DNA of 64,000 bases from Pseudomonadota bacterium (GCA_018817385.1 JAHIUA010000091.1:1-64000); one strand, 5' to 3'. Shown: positions 27,377 to 37,139, counted from the stretch's first letter. A program made the numbers and translations. The notes: generated by a model from the sequence alone, not told the origin.

Positions 27377-27441
27377 CATAGTTTTCCTATTCTAATACCG
27401 GAAGGTCAAAAAGCAATGACGATTTCCATAACAGGGGGAAT

Positions 27442-29178
27442 TTACAAAAGACCGATCTCTTCGAGCATGGCCTTGGCAGCCTGAACCAATGCGGCAGTGC
27501 CGCTAGCCGTCCGCGACTCCACATAAAAACGCACCTTCGGCTCAGTTCCAGACGGTCTGATCATCAGCCAGGAACCGTCTTCAAGAATCATCTTCCGGCC
27601 ATCAATTGCTATCACCTGGCTGATAACCTGCTCCCGGTCGCCGACACGGATCACACTCCCAACATCATATTTTTCAAGTTTAGCCAAGGTGGCTGTCAGC
27701 TCCTTCCCCTGAGCACTGACCAACAAGCCGTCTCGGTCTGGGTAATAGGCCCCAAATTCCTCTTCTATCTCAGCCAGATAATCGCCCAGATTCTGTTTGC
27801 GGCTCAGTACCATATCCAGAGCAAGGAACAGACCGATGTAGGCATCTTTTTCCGGAGTATGACCAATAATAGAAATTCCATCCGACTCCTCGAAATAGAC
27901 CAGGGCCTTGCCGATAACAGGCTTGAACTCCTTAAAACCCACCCGTGGTTCATAGGTTTCTTCATTAAAGACCTCAGCCAGTCGATTGGCAAGATTTGAG
28001 GTGGCCACAGTCTTTGCAACCATACCTCTTTTTCCTTTTCCCTCATGGAGAAAATGATAGGCCATGGCCCCGAACTGATTCATACTGATTTCAGTGCTTC
28101 CGTCCGTGAACCTGATTCGGTCACCATCAGGATCAATAATGGCCCCCAGCTTAAGAGATTCATGGCGCGAGGCGAGAAGATCTCGCACCCCGGCCATATT
28201 GGCCGATGAGGGTTCAGGGGCAATCCCGTTAAAGGTGGGGTCTGCATTGGCCCGCAACTGGACCAGGCGCTCACTTCCGGCACCTTCAAAAAGGGCAGCA
28301 ACATGAATCCTGCTGGCCCCGTGAACGGAATCGATAACCACCACAACGTCCCTGTCCTCGGCGAATCGGGCCAATATGTCATCGTAATTCACCCCATGCC
28401 TGGAAACATTTCTGCGGACAAGCTGCTTCCAGGTGTTCAGGGCATCAAAAGGAAGCACATCATTGCGTGCAGCAGGGGACAGTACAGGTTTATCAAGAAC
28501 AGCCAGCGGTGACTCGCCGGCGCCAATAATCTCCCGGGCCCGAGCCGTGATTCGTTCGGTCAACTCTGTCGCTGCAGGACCGGCGTCTGCGGCGTTATAT
28601 TTATAGCCACCATACTCAAGGGGATTATGGGATGGTGTAAGGTTAATCGAAAACGCAGCCTTCAATTCAAGGACTGCAGCGGAAAGGACGCCGGTGGTAG
28701 ATTCGCCGGCATAGTGGACAGTAAAGCCCGCCCTGATCAGAACCTCGGTCACGGCTCCAGCCAAGATTTCTCCACCGAAACGATTATCAAATCCCAGCAC
28801 ACAGCCCCTTTTTTGGGCCTCGGCCAGACTGGATACGCCAAGAAATGCAGCCAGCTCAGGTTCATTATCGACGGCCAGATACAAATCAACAATTGCGGCG
28901 GTGACAAAGGACACTGAACGCAGGAAAAGGTCTTTTCCCAATATGCCGCGCCAGCCGGAGGTACCAAACTTGACAGCTGTCTTCGGCTGACTGCTGTTGG
29001 TAACAATCTCATCCATGATCAGAACATAGACCTGCTCAATAAATCGCTGCCACTCAACGCCTTCCTCACTGCGCAGACGAACCAGCTCTCTGATCAGGGA
29101 AAAATAATCGCTTTGGGAGTGAACACTGCCTATTTTGCATTGCTGATAGAGTGCTTTAACCTTTGCTGCCTGAGACAT
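27442..29178 (-). CDS. Alpha-D-phosphohexomutase (phosphoglucomutase/phosphomannomutase)
   Basis: A 578-residue enzyme. It has an N-terminal FGTSGWRGI, the phosphoserine loop LTPSHNPLEYGGYKYN, the metal loop DPDGDRIRF, an EESDGIS sugar-binding loop and the C-terminal phosphate site RPSGTEPKVRFYVE. All four domains of the superfamily are present. It interconverts hexose 1- and 6-phosphates. Glucose or mannose specificity cannot be fixed, but the extra N-terminal 60 residues and total length fit the longer bacterial phosphoglucomutase group. It would connect gluconeogenesis to sugar nucleotides for the lipopolysaccharide block. Confidence 0.9.
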   Translation of the reverse strand: MSQAAKVKALYQQCKIGSVHSQSDYFSLIRELVRLRSEEGVEWQRFIEQVYVLIMDEIVTNSSQPKTAVKFGTSGWRGILGKDLFLRSVSFVTAAIVDLYLAVDNEPELAAFLGVSSLAEAQKRGCVLGFDNRFGGEILAGAVTEVLIRAGFTVHYAGESTTGVLSAAVLELKAAFSINLTPSHNPLEYGGYKYNAADAGPAATELTERITARAREIIGAGESPLAVLDKPVLSPAARNDVLPFDALNTWKQLVRRNVSRHGVNYDDILARFAEDRDVVVVIDSVHGASRIHVAALFEGAGSERLVQLRANADPTFNGIAPEPSSANMAGVRDLLASRHESLKLGAIIDPDGDRIRFTDGSTEISMNQFGAMAYHFLHEGKGKRGMVAKTVATSNLANRLAEVFNEETYEPRVGFKEFKPVIGKALVYFEESDGISIIGHTPEKDAYIGLFLALDMVLSRKQNLGDYLAEIEEEFGAYYPDRDGLLVSAQGKELTATLAKLEKYDVGSVIRVGDREQVISQVIAIDGRKMILEDGSWLMIRPSGTEPKVRFYVESRTASGTAALVQAAKAMLEEIGLL

Positions 29179-29595
29179 ACCTTCAACCCTCCGCTTCTCC
29201 TCATAGAGGAGTTTTTTTCAATCTAACTGAGTAAATACGATCCTTCAGGATGTAAAAACAATATCATACTTTTTTCTTCTCTTCTACCAATTCATCCCCA
29301 CAATATCTAGAGGACATCCCAAAAAAATCTTTCTCCCCTTCCTTGTTGCAAATTTTCAAGCATTATGGCATATCGTATCTATGCTTCATTCCTTCAAATT
29401 TAGAGACCTCTGATAATAAGGATTCACCTGATCTGTACATATCTACCTAGCTATCCTTAAATTCGCTATTTTATGATTCTCTTGTATCCTGAAAAATTCG
29501 ATTTCCTATTCGACATCAAAAAAAAACCACCTCCAGGGCTATGCCACTGAGAGAAAACCAGTGGCATGACTCCAGGCAAAGTCTCCCCCTAACAC

Positions 29596-29625
29596 TTGAC
29601 GAATTGACAGTTTTCCTTATATAAT
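29596..29625 (+). promoter_or_regulatory. Predicted sigma70 promoter of ppsA
   Basis: TTGACG (29596-29601) and a perfect TATAAT (29620-29625) are 18 bases apart. A start near 29632 would give an untranslated leader of about 130 bases. Confidence 0.65.
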
Positions 29626-29700
29626 ACTTCAATATTATTTGAGCCCCTCATTTAAGCCTCTTGAGAGGAGACCTGATTTTTTTTATCTTAATGATTCTAA

Positions 29701-29725
29701 GACAGATTCGGCCCCCGAATCTGTC
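29701..29725 (+). promoter_or_regulatory. Perfect hairpin in the ppsA leader
   Basis: GACAGATTCGG pairs perfectly with CCGAATCTGTC around a three-base CCC loop. It ends 35 bases before the start codon and is not followed by a T run, so it looks like an mRNA-stability or regulatory hairpin and not a terminator. Confidence 0.5.
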
Positions 29726-29760
29726 ACCTCAACAATCTATTTCCAGTAGGAGAAATAACG

Positions 29761-32202
29761 ATGGGCAGTAATCACGACAAGGAATTTATTCTATGGTTTG
29801 ATGATATAGGCATTGATGATGTCCCCCTGGTCGGTGGTAAAAACGCATCACTTGGCGAGATGTATCAGCATCTTACCGTCAAAGGTGTTGCAGTGCCCCA
29901 CGGTTTTGCCATCACCGCCTACGCCTACCGCTATCTCCTGAAAGAAGCCGGTATCGAGGACGAAATCAAGCAGATCCTTGCCGATCTGGATATTGAAGAC
30001 ATGCATAATCTTGCTGAACGAGGAGAAAAATGCCGCGATATCATTCGCCAGGCCCCCTTTCCTGATGAGCTTCGCGATGCCATTATCAAGGCGTATCAGA
30101 AGATGGAAGCCGAATATGGTAAAAATGTTGATGTCGCAGTGCGATCCTCCGCCACGGCCGAAGACATGCCCGACGCCTCCTTTGCCGGCCAGCAGGAGAC
30201 TTATCTGAACATCCACGGCTACGAAAATATCATCCAGAACTGCCGAAAATGTTTTGCCTCCCTGTTCACCAACCGTGCAATCTCCTATCGCCAACATCAG
30301 GGTTATGGCCAGTTTGATGTCTACCTCTCCATTACTATCCAGAAGATGGCCCGTTCCGACTCTGCCGCCTCCGGTGTCTTATTCTCAATTGACACCGAGT
30401 CCGGTTTCGAAGATGCCATCTTCATTACCGGCGCCTGGGGCCTGGGAGAAAACGTCGTCCAGGGTGCAGTCAATCCAGATGAATACTATGTCTTCAAGCC
30501 CACCCTCAAAGAGGGTAAACGCCCTATCGTTGGCAAGAAAGTGGGTTCTAAAGAGATCAAGATGATCTACGACAATGACCCGACCACCGCCGAACCGGTG
30601 AGAAACATTGCCACCACTGAAGAGGAGCGCAAATCCTACGTCATCAGCGATGATGAGATCCTTCAGCTTGCCAGGTGGGCCTGTATCATTGAGGACCATT
30701 ACGGCAAAGGCATGGATATCGAGTGGGCCAAAGATGGCGACGGTGTCCATGTCGGTACCGGTAAACTCTTCATCGTCCAGGCCCGTCCCGAGACCGTCCA
30801 TTCTCAAGCCAACAAAGGTGTCATGGAGACCTATAAGTTGCAGGAGAAAGGAACTGTTATTGTCGAGGGTCTGGCCGTTGGTACCAAGATCGGCCAGGGA
30901 ATCGCCCATTGCATCAACGATGTCAAGGACATCAGTACCTTTAAGCAAGGTGAAGTTCTAGTCACCGATATGACCGACCCGGACTGGGAACCGATCATGA
31001 AGATCGCGGGCGCCATTATCACCAACCGTGGTGGTCGAACCTGTCATGCTGCCATCATCTCCCGTGAGCTCGGCATTCCTTGCGTTATCGGCACCGGTGA
31101 CGGCTCAAAAAAGATCAAAAATGGTCAGGCAATCACGGCATCCTCAGCCGAGGGCGAAACCGGCTATGTCTATGATGGCCTTCTCAAATTTAACATCGAG
31201 AAGATTGATCTCGGTGACATGCCTGCCACCAAGACCAAGATCATGATGAACCTGGCCATCCCTGAAAAGGCCTTTACCGAGTGCCAGATCCCCAACGATG
31301 GTGTGGGCCTGGCCCGTGAGGAGTTTATTATCAATTCCCACATCGGCCTCCATCCCCTGGCTCTCGTCAATTATGAGGAACTTAAAGCCTCCAGTGATCC
31401 TGAAAAACAGGAAATTGTCAAACTGATTGACGCCAAGACAGGTGCCTACTCCGACAAGAAACAGTTCTTCATCGATAAGGTGGCCGAGGGTGTAGGCCGT
31501 ATCGCCGCCGGGTTTTATCCCAAGGATGTTATTGTCCGTCTCTCTGACTTCAAGAGTAACGAGTATGCTAATCTAGCAGGAGGCACCCTCTACGAGCCCC
31601 ATGAGGAAAACCCGATGATCGGCTGGCGAGGAGCGTCGCGCTACTACGACCCCAAATATCGTCCAGCCTTTGAACTGGAGTGTCAGGGCCTGCTCAAGGC
31701 ACGAAACGATATGGGCCTGAACAACATCAAACTGATGGTCCCCTTCTGCCGCACCCCTGCAGAAGGTAAAAAAGTTATTGAGGTCATGCGCGAATGTGGT
31801 CTGGTTCAGGGTGAAAACGGCCTGGAAGTCTACGTCATGTGTGAGATCCCCAGTAATGTCATCTCCGCCGATGCCTTTGCCGATATCTTCGATGGCTTCT
31901 CCATCGGCTCCAACGACCTGACCCAGCTCACCTACGGTCTGGACCGTGACTCCGGCCTCATCGCCGGTATTGCCGACGAGCGTGACGATGCGGTAAAAGA
32001 TATGATCCGCATGGTCATCAAAACTGCCAAGCGGCGGGGCAAGAAGATCGGTATCTGCGGCCAGGGACCGTCTGACTTTCCCGAGTTCGCCACCTTCCTG
32101 GTAGAACTTGGTATCGACTCCATGTCGCTGATCCCGGATACAGCTATCAAGACTCGACTGGCTGTACACGAAAAAGAAAAGGAGATGGGTATAGCGCCCT
32201 GA
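29761..32202 (+). CDS. ppsA: Phosphoenolpyruvate synthase (pyruvate, water dikinase)
   Basis: An 813-residue gluconeogenic enzyme making PEP, AMP and phosphate from pyruvate and ATP. The N-terminal ATP-grasp part has LVGGKNASLGEMY and the VAVRSSATAEDMPDASFAGQQ region. The phospho-transfer histidine lies in GGRTCHAAI (His429). The C-terminal PEP-binding barrel ends with CGQGPSDFPEFATFLVELGIDSMSL, the wording of PpsA and not of pyruvate phosphate dikinase. AGGAG stands 10 bases before the ATG. A predicted promoter with a hairpin-rich leader precedes it, and a 25-bp perfect hairpin follows. Confidence 0.95.
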   Translation: MGSNHDKEFILWFDDIGIDDVPLVGGKNASLGEMYQHLTVKGVAVPHGFAITAYAYRYLLKEAGIEDEIKQILADLDIEDMHNLAERGEKCRDIIRQAPFPDELRDAIIKAYQKMEAEYGKNVDVAVRSSATAEDMPDASFAGQQETYLNIHGYENIIQNCRKCFASLFTNRAISYRQHQGYGQFDVYLSITIQKMARSDSAASGVLFSIDTESGFEDAIFITGAWGLGENVVQGAVNPDEYYVFKPTLKEGKRPIVGKKVGSKEIKMIYDNDPTTAEPVRNIATTEEERKSYVISDDEILQLARWACIIEDHYGKGMDIEWAKDGDGVHVGTGKLFIVQARPETVHSQANKGVMETYKLQEKGTVIVEGLAVGTKIGQGIAHCINDVKDISTFKQGEVLVTDMTDPDWEPIMKIAGAIITNRGGRTCHAAIISRELGIPCVIGTGDGSKKIKNGQAITASSAEGETGYVYDGLLKFNIEKIDLGDMPATKTKIMMNLAIPEKAFTECQIPNDGVGLAREEFIINSHIGLHPLALVNYEELKASSDPEKQEIVKLIDAKTGAYSDKKQFFIDKVAEGVGRIAAGFYPKDVIVRLSDFKSNEYANLAGGTLYEPHEENPMIGWRGASRYYDPKYRPAFELECQGLLKARNDMGLNNIKLMVPFCRTPAEGKKVIEVMRECGLVQGENGLEVYVMCEIPSNVISADAFADIFDGFSIGSNDLTQLTYGLDRDSGLIAGIADERDDAVKDMIRMVIKTAKRRGKKIGICGQGPSDFPEFATFLVELGIDSMSLIPDTAIKTRLAVHEKEKEMGIAP

Positions 32203-32219
32203 TCTCCTCCCCTTTTTCA

Positions 32220-32273
32220 AGTAAAAACAAGAAAGCCCGGTTCCTGATGGAACCGGGCTTTCTTGTTTTTACT
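32220..32273. terminator. Bidirectional terminator between ppsA and the mscS pseudogene
   Basis: A perfect 25-bp stem (32220-32244 with 32249-32273) and a TGAT loop. The core is GAAAGCCCGGTTCC and the stem base is A/T-rich, so both strands carry a T run on the 3' side. It lies 17 bases after the ppsA stop and about 30 bases after the end of the opposing mscS reading frame. Confidence 0.93.
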
Positions 32274-32302
32274 CCTTTTCGCTCTCTTCCGTTACGATCC
32301 GA

Positions 32303-33436
32303 TCACATCTCAATAAGATCTGATTGATGCGGAGTCAGTTCCTTACGGGCAAGGTTAGCCTCACCACTCCTGACATAGACATCCCGCTGCGGTAAAGAAA
32401 TAGAGATACTGTTCTCATTAAAACATCGATAGATCTCTTTCAACAAAAGATGGGTCTGGCGGCCCTTCTCTCGAGGATCACGAACCCAGAGAAGGAGCTG
32501 AAAATTAACCGCAGAATCGCCAAAGGAACGGAGCCGGAGTCACGGGGCAGGCTGCCGGATCACCTGATTATTATCAGCCACGATCAGCAGGAGCAGTTCT
32601 TCCACCTCGTCCAGATCCGTTCCATAGGCCACAGCAATATCAAGCGAATCCGGAACATTGATTGCGGAGCTGATTGATTAATAATCTTAGAGTTAGCCAT
32701 GATAGAATTGGGTATGGTAATGAGGACATCGTCTCTGGTCTGAATCTTAGTGGACCGGATTCCAATCTCCACCACCTCCCCCCGTTCCCCTGAATCAAGA
32801 ATAATATATTCCCCCACCTTATAGGCACGACCCATAAAAACAGAAATGCCACCAAAAAAATTGGCCAGGGTATCTTTAGCTGCCAGTGCTATGGCTATAC
32901 CGGCAATCCCGGCGGAGGCAAAAATAGGGGAGAGATTCACCTTCCAGATAAGAAGGATCCAGACAAGAGTAAGAAAGAGGATGAGAATTCTGGAAACATT
33001 TTTAAAAAGCAGGAAGAGATCCCGATCAATGGACTTCGCACCAAAGAGTTCCAGGGCCTCCTCATGGGTCAACCTGCTGAGACTGCGAGAGATTGCTCCG
33101 CACCATATCAACAGGATCAGGGTCTTGACCCCTCCTGTAAGAATAAAAGTAGACACTGCAGAAAGTTTCGGCTCAACCGACAAGGCATGGAGGACACCGA
33201 ACATAGCCACTGTGACAAGCAAAGGCATGTGAAAGAAGGCCACCAGATAATCATCAAGATGAAATGTGGTTTTATGGGCCAAACTTTTCAAGGCTCGAAT
33301 AAGAATCAGATCGATTACCTTGGCCAGGACAAGGTAGACAAAGATAATGACCAGCCTCTCGAGCAAATCGTATTCCTGAAACAGCGAAAACTTGCTCAGG
33401 TAGGCCTCCCAGGCGGCCTATAGAAGAAAAATTCAT
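32303..33436 (-). pseudogene. Small-conductance mechanosensitive channel (MscS family), inactivated
   Basis: The intact part (33366 to about 32650) encodes MscS membrane helices, the pore segment (SAGIAGIAIALAAKDTLANFFGGISVFM) and the beta domain up to PNSIMANSKIINQSAPQSMFRIRL. Near 32640-32646 the frame shifts: family-like sequence (DIAVAYGTDLDEVEELL) continues in another frame. That frame meets a TGA at 32542-32540 between QPAP and LRLRSFGDSAVNF, then runs in the same frame to a TGA at 32305-32303. At the 5' end the best start (ATG at 33436, with AGAAG upstream, just after the trm112-like stop) is also out of frame with the main part. Two clear lesions and a possible third indicate gene decay. 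Confidence 0.82.
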
Positions 33437-33447
33437 ATGCTGCTTCT

Positions 33448-33624
33448 TTACGTCAGTTCATCCACTGGTTTTGCCTCGTCCACTAACATTACAGGGATAT
33501 CATCCCGAATCTCGTAGAGCAGATGACAGGTATTGCAGACCAGGCCATCACCAGCTTCATTGAGAAGTACCGGGCCTTTGCATTGAGGGCAAGCGAGAAT
33601 ATCCAGTAATTCTTGATTAACCAT
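33448..33624 (-). CDS. Trm112-like small zinc-binding protein
   Basis: A 58-residue protein beginning MVNQELLDILACPQCKGPV. CPQC (12-15) and CNTC (30-33) form one zinc site, followed by the YEIRDDIPVML strand typical of bacterial Trm112 family members (UPF0434/YcaR). AAGGAG stands 9 bases before the ATG. Bacterial members are often encoded beside lipid A or methyltransferase genes. Here the gene is followed, 11 bases after its stop, by the decayed mscS, which suggests a former two-gene operon. Confidence 0.85.
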   Translation of the reverse strand: MVNQELLDILACPQCKGPVLLNEAGDGLVCNTCHLLYEIRDDIPVMLVDEAKPVDELT

Positions 33625-34054
33625 TCTTTTTTCTCCTTGAGATCCTTATTTTTCCAGCATCATAATGGAGAGAGCGACACCGTCTTGCGCTTGAAGGAGT
33701 CCATCCCAAAAAGTCAGCGTCCGCATCCACTCCTGTTTTGACCTTGTAACAACTCATCTATCCACTGATCCAATCACCCTCGACACAAGCAGCAAAATTC
33801 TGTCAGACCACTGCCGGCATCATGCCTCTTGCGATCACAATTTCTGTCATCCTTCCAATTCGCCAGCATGAGTAATCGTAATTTATTTCAATAGGATTGA
33901 GAGAGCATATCATAAATGGCTTCTTATTTCATCACGAATCAAAAGCCCTACTTTCCTCTGTGGACTGTTCCTCCAATACATGGTACATTCTGACACATTT
34001 CTGGAAGCCCTGACAGAGAGGAGCTTGCAAAAGTACACTAACGAGGACACGAGA
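33625..34054. other. Intergenic region between divergent trm112-like gene and proC
   Basis: 430 bases. Apart from the ribosome-binding site of the small zinc protein gene on one side and the proC ribosome-binding site on the other, no gene, RNA or strong inverted repeat was recognised. The frame of proC is open upstream to 33980, but that extension shows no family similarity. Confidence 0.4.
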
Positions 34055-34867
34055 ATGGATAACAGAATTGGTTTTATCGGTGGTGGCCAGATGGGCGAGG
34101 CCCTGGTTCGGGGAATCATCAAATCTGGTCTTTATGCTCCTGAGGCCATTTCCGTCACAGAACCCAACCCAACCCGACGGCAATATATTACCAGCACCTA
34201 TGGGGTGCAAGGATTTGAGGAGAGTGCAACTCTTTGGGAGACATGCACCACAATCATCCTGGCCGTAAAACCGCAGATCATGGATATTGTACTGGCAGCC
34301 AGTAAAAAGCTGGCAGGCCCGCAGCACCTGATCATCTCCATAGCTGCAGGACTCCCCATCTCTTTTTATGAGCAGGGGCTGGGACGTGACGACTGTAAGA
34401 TCATCCGGGTCATGCCCAACACCCCGGCCCTTGTTCTTGAAGGAGCATCAGCACTGAGCGGCAACAAAAATGTCAAAAAGAATGATCTCCAACGTGGCGA
34501 AGAAATTTTCAACAAGGTTGGCAAAGTAGTCATCCTCCCTGAACAGGCCCTGGATGCGGTTACCGGACTCAGTGGTTCAGGACCTGCCTATGTCTTCACC
34601 TTTGCCGAGGCCATGATCGATGCCGGAGTGGAATCAGGCCTGACCCGCCCGGTTGCCGAAACATTAGCCCTGCAAACCATTCTCGGTTCTGTAAAACTCC
34701 TCATGGAGAGCAACAAACACCCCGCTGAACTTCGTGCCATGGTCACCTCTCCCGGGGGAACGACCATTGCCGCCCAGCACGTCCTGGAACGCAGTGGATT
34801 CCGAGGGATCGTCATGGATGCCATTGCCGCAGCAGTGAACCGTTCAACTGAACTTGGAAAACGCTGA
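34055..34867 (+). CDS. proC: Pyrroline-5-carboxylate reductase
   Basis: A 270-residue NAD(P)H-dependent enzyme making proline. IGFIGGGQMGEALVRGI is the Rossmann nucleotide site at the N-terminus. VMPNTPALVLEGASAL and the C-terminal GLSGSGPAYVFTFAEAMIDAGVESGL and TSPGGTTIAA motifs are the ProC signatures. The length equals the family norm. The ATG at 34055 follows GAGG at a suitable distance. The nadK start codon lies one base after its stop, so the two are almost certainly co-transcribed. Confidence 0.96.
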   Translation: MDNRIGFIGGGQMGEALVRGIIKSGLYAPEAISVTEPNPTRRQYITSTYGVQGFEESATLWETCTTIILAVKPQIMDIVLAASKKLAGPQHLIISIAAGLPISFYEQGLGRDDCKIIRVMPNTPALVLEGASALSGNKNVKKNDLQRGEEIFNKVGKVVILPEQALDAVTGLSGSGPAYVFTFAEAMIDAGVESGLTRPVAETLALQTILGSVKLLMESNKHPAELRAMVTSPGGTTIAAQHVLERSGFRGIVMDAIAAAVNRSTELGKR

Positions 34868-34868
34868 G

Positions 34869-35729
34869 ATGTCTTTCTCAAACGAACCCTTCCGCAGTGT
34901 TTGCAGCTTTTCTCTGCGCCATGCCGGAATCATCAGAAAAAAGGATGCCGCTCCAGCTGCCACTCTGGCCGACACCCTCTCAAAAAAGTTAAAACAACAG
35001 GGAATTACTGTCTCTGTGGACAGATTGGATGCAGAGATTGATGTCCTCATCGTTCTGGGAGGTGATGGCACCCTCCTTCATGTGGCAGACGAGGCTGCGC
35101 GACATTCTATCCCGGTACTCGGGATCAACATGGGAAATCTTGGATTTCTTACAGAACGGACTGAGCAGGAGGCCCTGGCGGCAATAGATGAACTGATTTC
35201 TGGAACGGTCACCATTGAAAACCGAATGATGCTGAAGGCCACTCTCGACCGAGAAGGAGAAGCAAGCAAATCCCACTACGCTCTCAACGAAGTGGTTATC
35301 TGCAAAGGGACACTCGACCGGGTGCTGGAACTCTCCACCATGGCCGATCAGGAGTACATCACCACCTACAAGGCAGACGGACTCATTTTTTCCACTCCCA
35401 CCGGATCTACAGCCTACAATCTCTCCGCTGGAGGCCCTCTGGTCTACCCAGGCCTGGCATCAATCCTCGTTACTCCTATCTGTCCCTTTATGCTGAGTTC
35501 CAGACCGGTACTTTTACCTGCAGACAGCCAACTGCGGACAACACTCAAAACCGGCCATGGCCATAAGGCTCAAATTATTATCGACGGCCAGCCCGCCTGG
35601 AATATGGTGGAAGAGGATTGTCTGAAGATTGAAGTGGCAGGGCAACCCCTGCGCCTCATCATTGCTCCGAAAAGGGATTTTTTCGCCATCCTCAGAAACA
35701 AACTGCACTGGGGCATCCAGCGCTGCTGA
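34869..35729 (+). CDS. nadK: NAD kinase
   Basis: A 286-residue enzyme converting NAD to NADP with ATP or polyphosphate. The signature VLGGDGTLLHVADEA contains the catalytic GGDG motif. NMGNLGFLTE and the second motif STPTGSTAYNLSAGGPLVYP are also intact. Pairing with proC, an NADPH user, is a plausible functional link but may only reflect genome layout. The gene faces the NtrC-type regulator gene tail to tail with 21 bases between stops. Confidence 0.95.
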   Translation: MSFSNEPFRSVCSFSLRHAGIIRKKDAAPAATLADTLSKKLKQQGITVSVDRLDAEIDVLIVLGGDGTLLHVADEAARHSIPVLGINMGNLGFLTERTEQEALAAIDELISGTVTIENRMMLKATLDREGEASKSHYALNEVVICKGTLDRVLELSTMADQEYITTYKADGLIFSTPTGSTAYNLSAGGPLVYPGLASILVTPICPFMLSSRPVLLPADSQLRTTLKTGHGHKAQIIIDGQPAWNMVEEDCLKIEVAGQPLRLIIAPKRDFFAILRNKLHWGIQRC

Positions 35730-35750
35730 TTCACGCATTGGGACTCGCTG

Positions 35751-37139
35751 TTATTTCTTCTTCTTTATCCCGTATTTTTTCATCTTATACTGTAGCAGGC
35801 TCTTGGTGATCCCCAGTTTTTCAGCAGCTCGGGCCTGCACATGGCCAACATCTTCCAGAGCCTGGTTCAACATTTTATCTTCTATGGCATAGAGGACATC
35901 ATTGAGGCTGGCATTCTTCGGGATGAGTTGCTCCAGATCAAGATCCCGACTCCAGGCCTGTTGTTCATTGTTGGCCAGTGATTCGGGCTGGACATCGTCC
36001 GCCTCTATTATATTATGATCACAGAGGATAGCTGCCCGCTCAATGGTGTTTTCAAGTTCTCTGACATTCCCTTCCCAAGGCAAGGTAACCAGAAGTCGCA
36101 TGGCATCACTACTGATTTCCAGGTCAGGTTTATCAAGGCGATCAGCAAAACTTGTCACAAAATATTTAACAAGCAGAGGAATATCATCCTGACGCTCCCG
36201 CAGGGCAGGCAGGCCAAGATGAATCACATTCAGGCGATAATAGAGATCTTCACGGAATTTTCCCTGGCTGACTTCCTCTTTCAAATCCCTGTTAGTGGCA
36301 CTGATAATGCGTACATCGACACTCAAGTTTTTATTCCCACCCACCCGCTCGAAGCTCTTTTCCTGGATAGCCCGAAGCAGTTTTGCCTGAAGGGCCAGAG
36401 GAATTTCGCCAACCTCATCCAGGAACAGAGTACCGCCGTCTGCCATCTCAAAACGTCCCTTACGCATGGATACGGCCCCGGTAAAGGCCCCTTTTTCATG
36501 ACCAAAAAGTTCACTTTCAAGGAGATTGTCAGCAAGGGCGGCACAGTTCACCGTGATAAAAGGTTTGTCAGCCCGCGGACTGTTAAAATGAATGGCCTTG
36601 GCCACCAACTCTTTTCCCGTTCCACTCTCCCCGGCGATCAAGACCGTTGAAGGTGTCGGAGCCACCTTTTCGATCAGTTCATACACATGCCGCATACTCT
36701 TATTTTTACCAACCATACCGCTGAAGCCAGTACGGGTCATCATCTCCTGGCGCAGTCTGCTGTTTTCCCGGATCAGGGAATAATGGTGCACTGCCTTATT
36801 GATATTGACCAGCAGCTCATCATTGGAAAAGGGCTTGGAAAGATAATTATAGGCCCCGGCCTGCATGGCGGCGACAGCCTTCTCCACTTCTGCAAAGGCT
36901 GTGATCATAATCACTGGTAGATCATTGTTAATCTGTTTGATCTTCTGCAAAAACTGGAGGCCATCCATACCCGGCATCTGCATATCCGTGATCACCAGAT
37001 CAAGATCTACCTCCTGAATCACTGCCATTCCCTCTTTGCCGCCAGGAGCGGTAAAGACCTCAAAACCTTCATCTCGAAGCAGTTCCGAAAGAACAACGAG
37101 ATAATTGGGCTCGTCATCAACTACGAGTATTGAATTCAT
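35751..37139 (-). CDS. Sigma-54-dependent response regulator without adjacent kinase
   Basis: A 462-residue NtrC-family protein. The receiver has Asp8, Asp9, phospho-acceptor Asp52 and Lys102. The AAA+ domain has Walker A GESGTGKE (170-177), an intact GAFTGA loop (217-222) and LFLDEVGEIP. The Fis-type helix-turn-helix HVQARAAEKLGITKSLLQYKMKKYGI ends the protein. No histidine kinase gene is next to it in the window. The ATG at 37139 is preceded by AGAAGG at about 11 bases and starts exactly at the receiver fold, so it is preferred over a codon 32 residues upstream. Confidence 0.93.
   Translation of the reverse strand: MNSILVVDDEPNYLVVLSELLRDEGFEVFTAPGGKEGMAVIQEVDLDLVITDMQMPGMDGLQFLQKIKQINNDLPVIMITAFAEVEKAVAAMQAGAYNYLSKPFSNDELLVNINKAVHHYSLIRENSRLRQEMMTRTGFSGMVGKNKSMRHVYELIEKVAPTPSTVLIAGESGTGKELVAKAIHFNSPRADKPFITVNCAALADNLLESELFGHEKGAFTGAVSMRKGRFEMADGGTLFLDEVGEIPLALQAKLLRAIQEKSFERVGGNKNLSVDVRIISATNRDLKEEVSQGKFREDLYYRLNVIHLGLPALRERQDDIPLLVKYFVTSFADRLDKPDLEISSDAMRLLVTLPWEGNVRELENTIERAAILCDHNIIEADDVQPESLANNEQQAWSRDLDLEQLIPKNASLNDVLYAIEDKMLNQALEDVGHVQARAAEKLGITKSLLQYKMKKYGIKKKK

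Larger units (their letters stand above)
29179..29760. other. Intergenic region between phosphohexomutase and ppsA with structured leader
   Basis: 582 bases without a gene. It contains a hairpin ATGCCACTG/CAGTGGCAT (29541-29549 with 29559-29567) before the ppsA promoter, the promoter itself, a short CCTCTTGAGAGG palindrome near 29657-29668 followed by a T run, and a perfect 11-bp hairpin just before the ppsA ribosome-binding site. The first 300 bases are AT-rich with no recognised element. Confidence 0.6.

Noticed and set aside
29761-32202. Pyruvate phosphate dikinase
   Set aside because: The C-terminal motif CGQGPSDFPEF and overall order match PEP synthase; PPDK has a different C-terminal wording and longer length.
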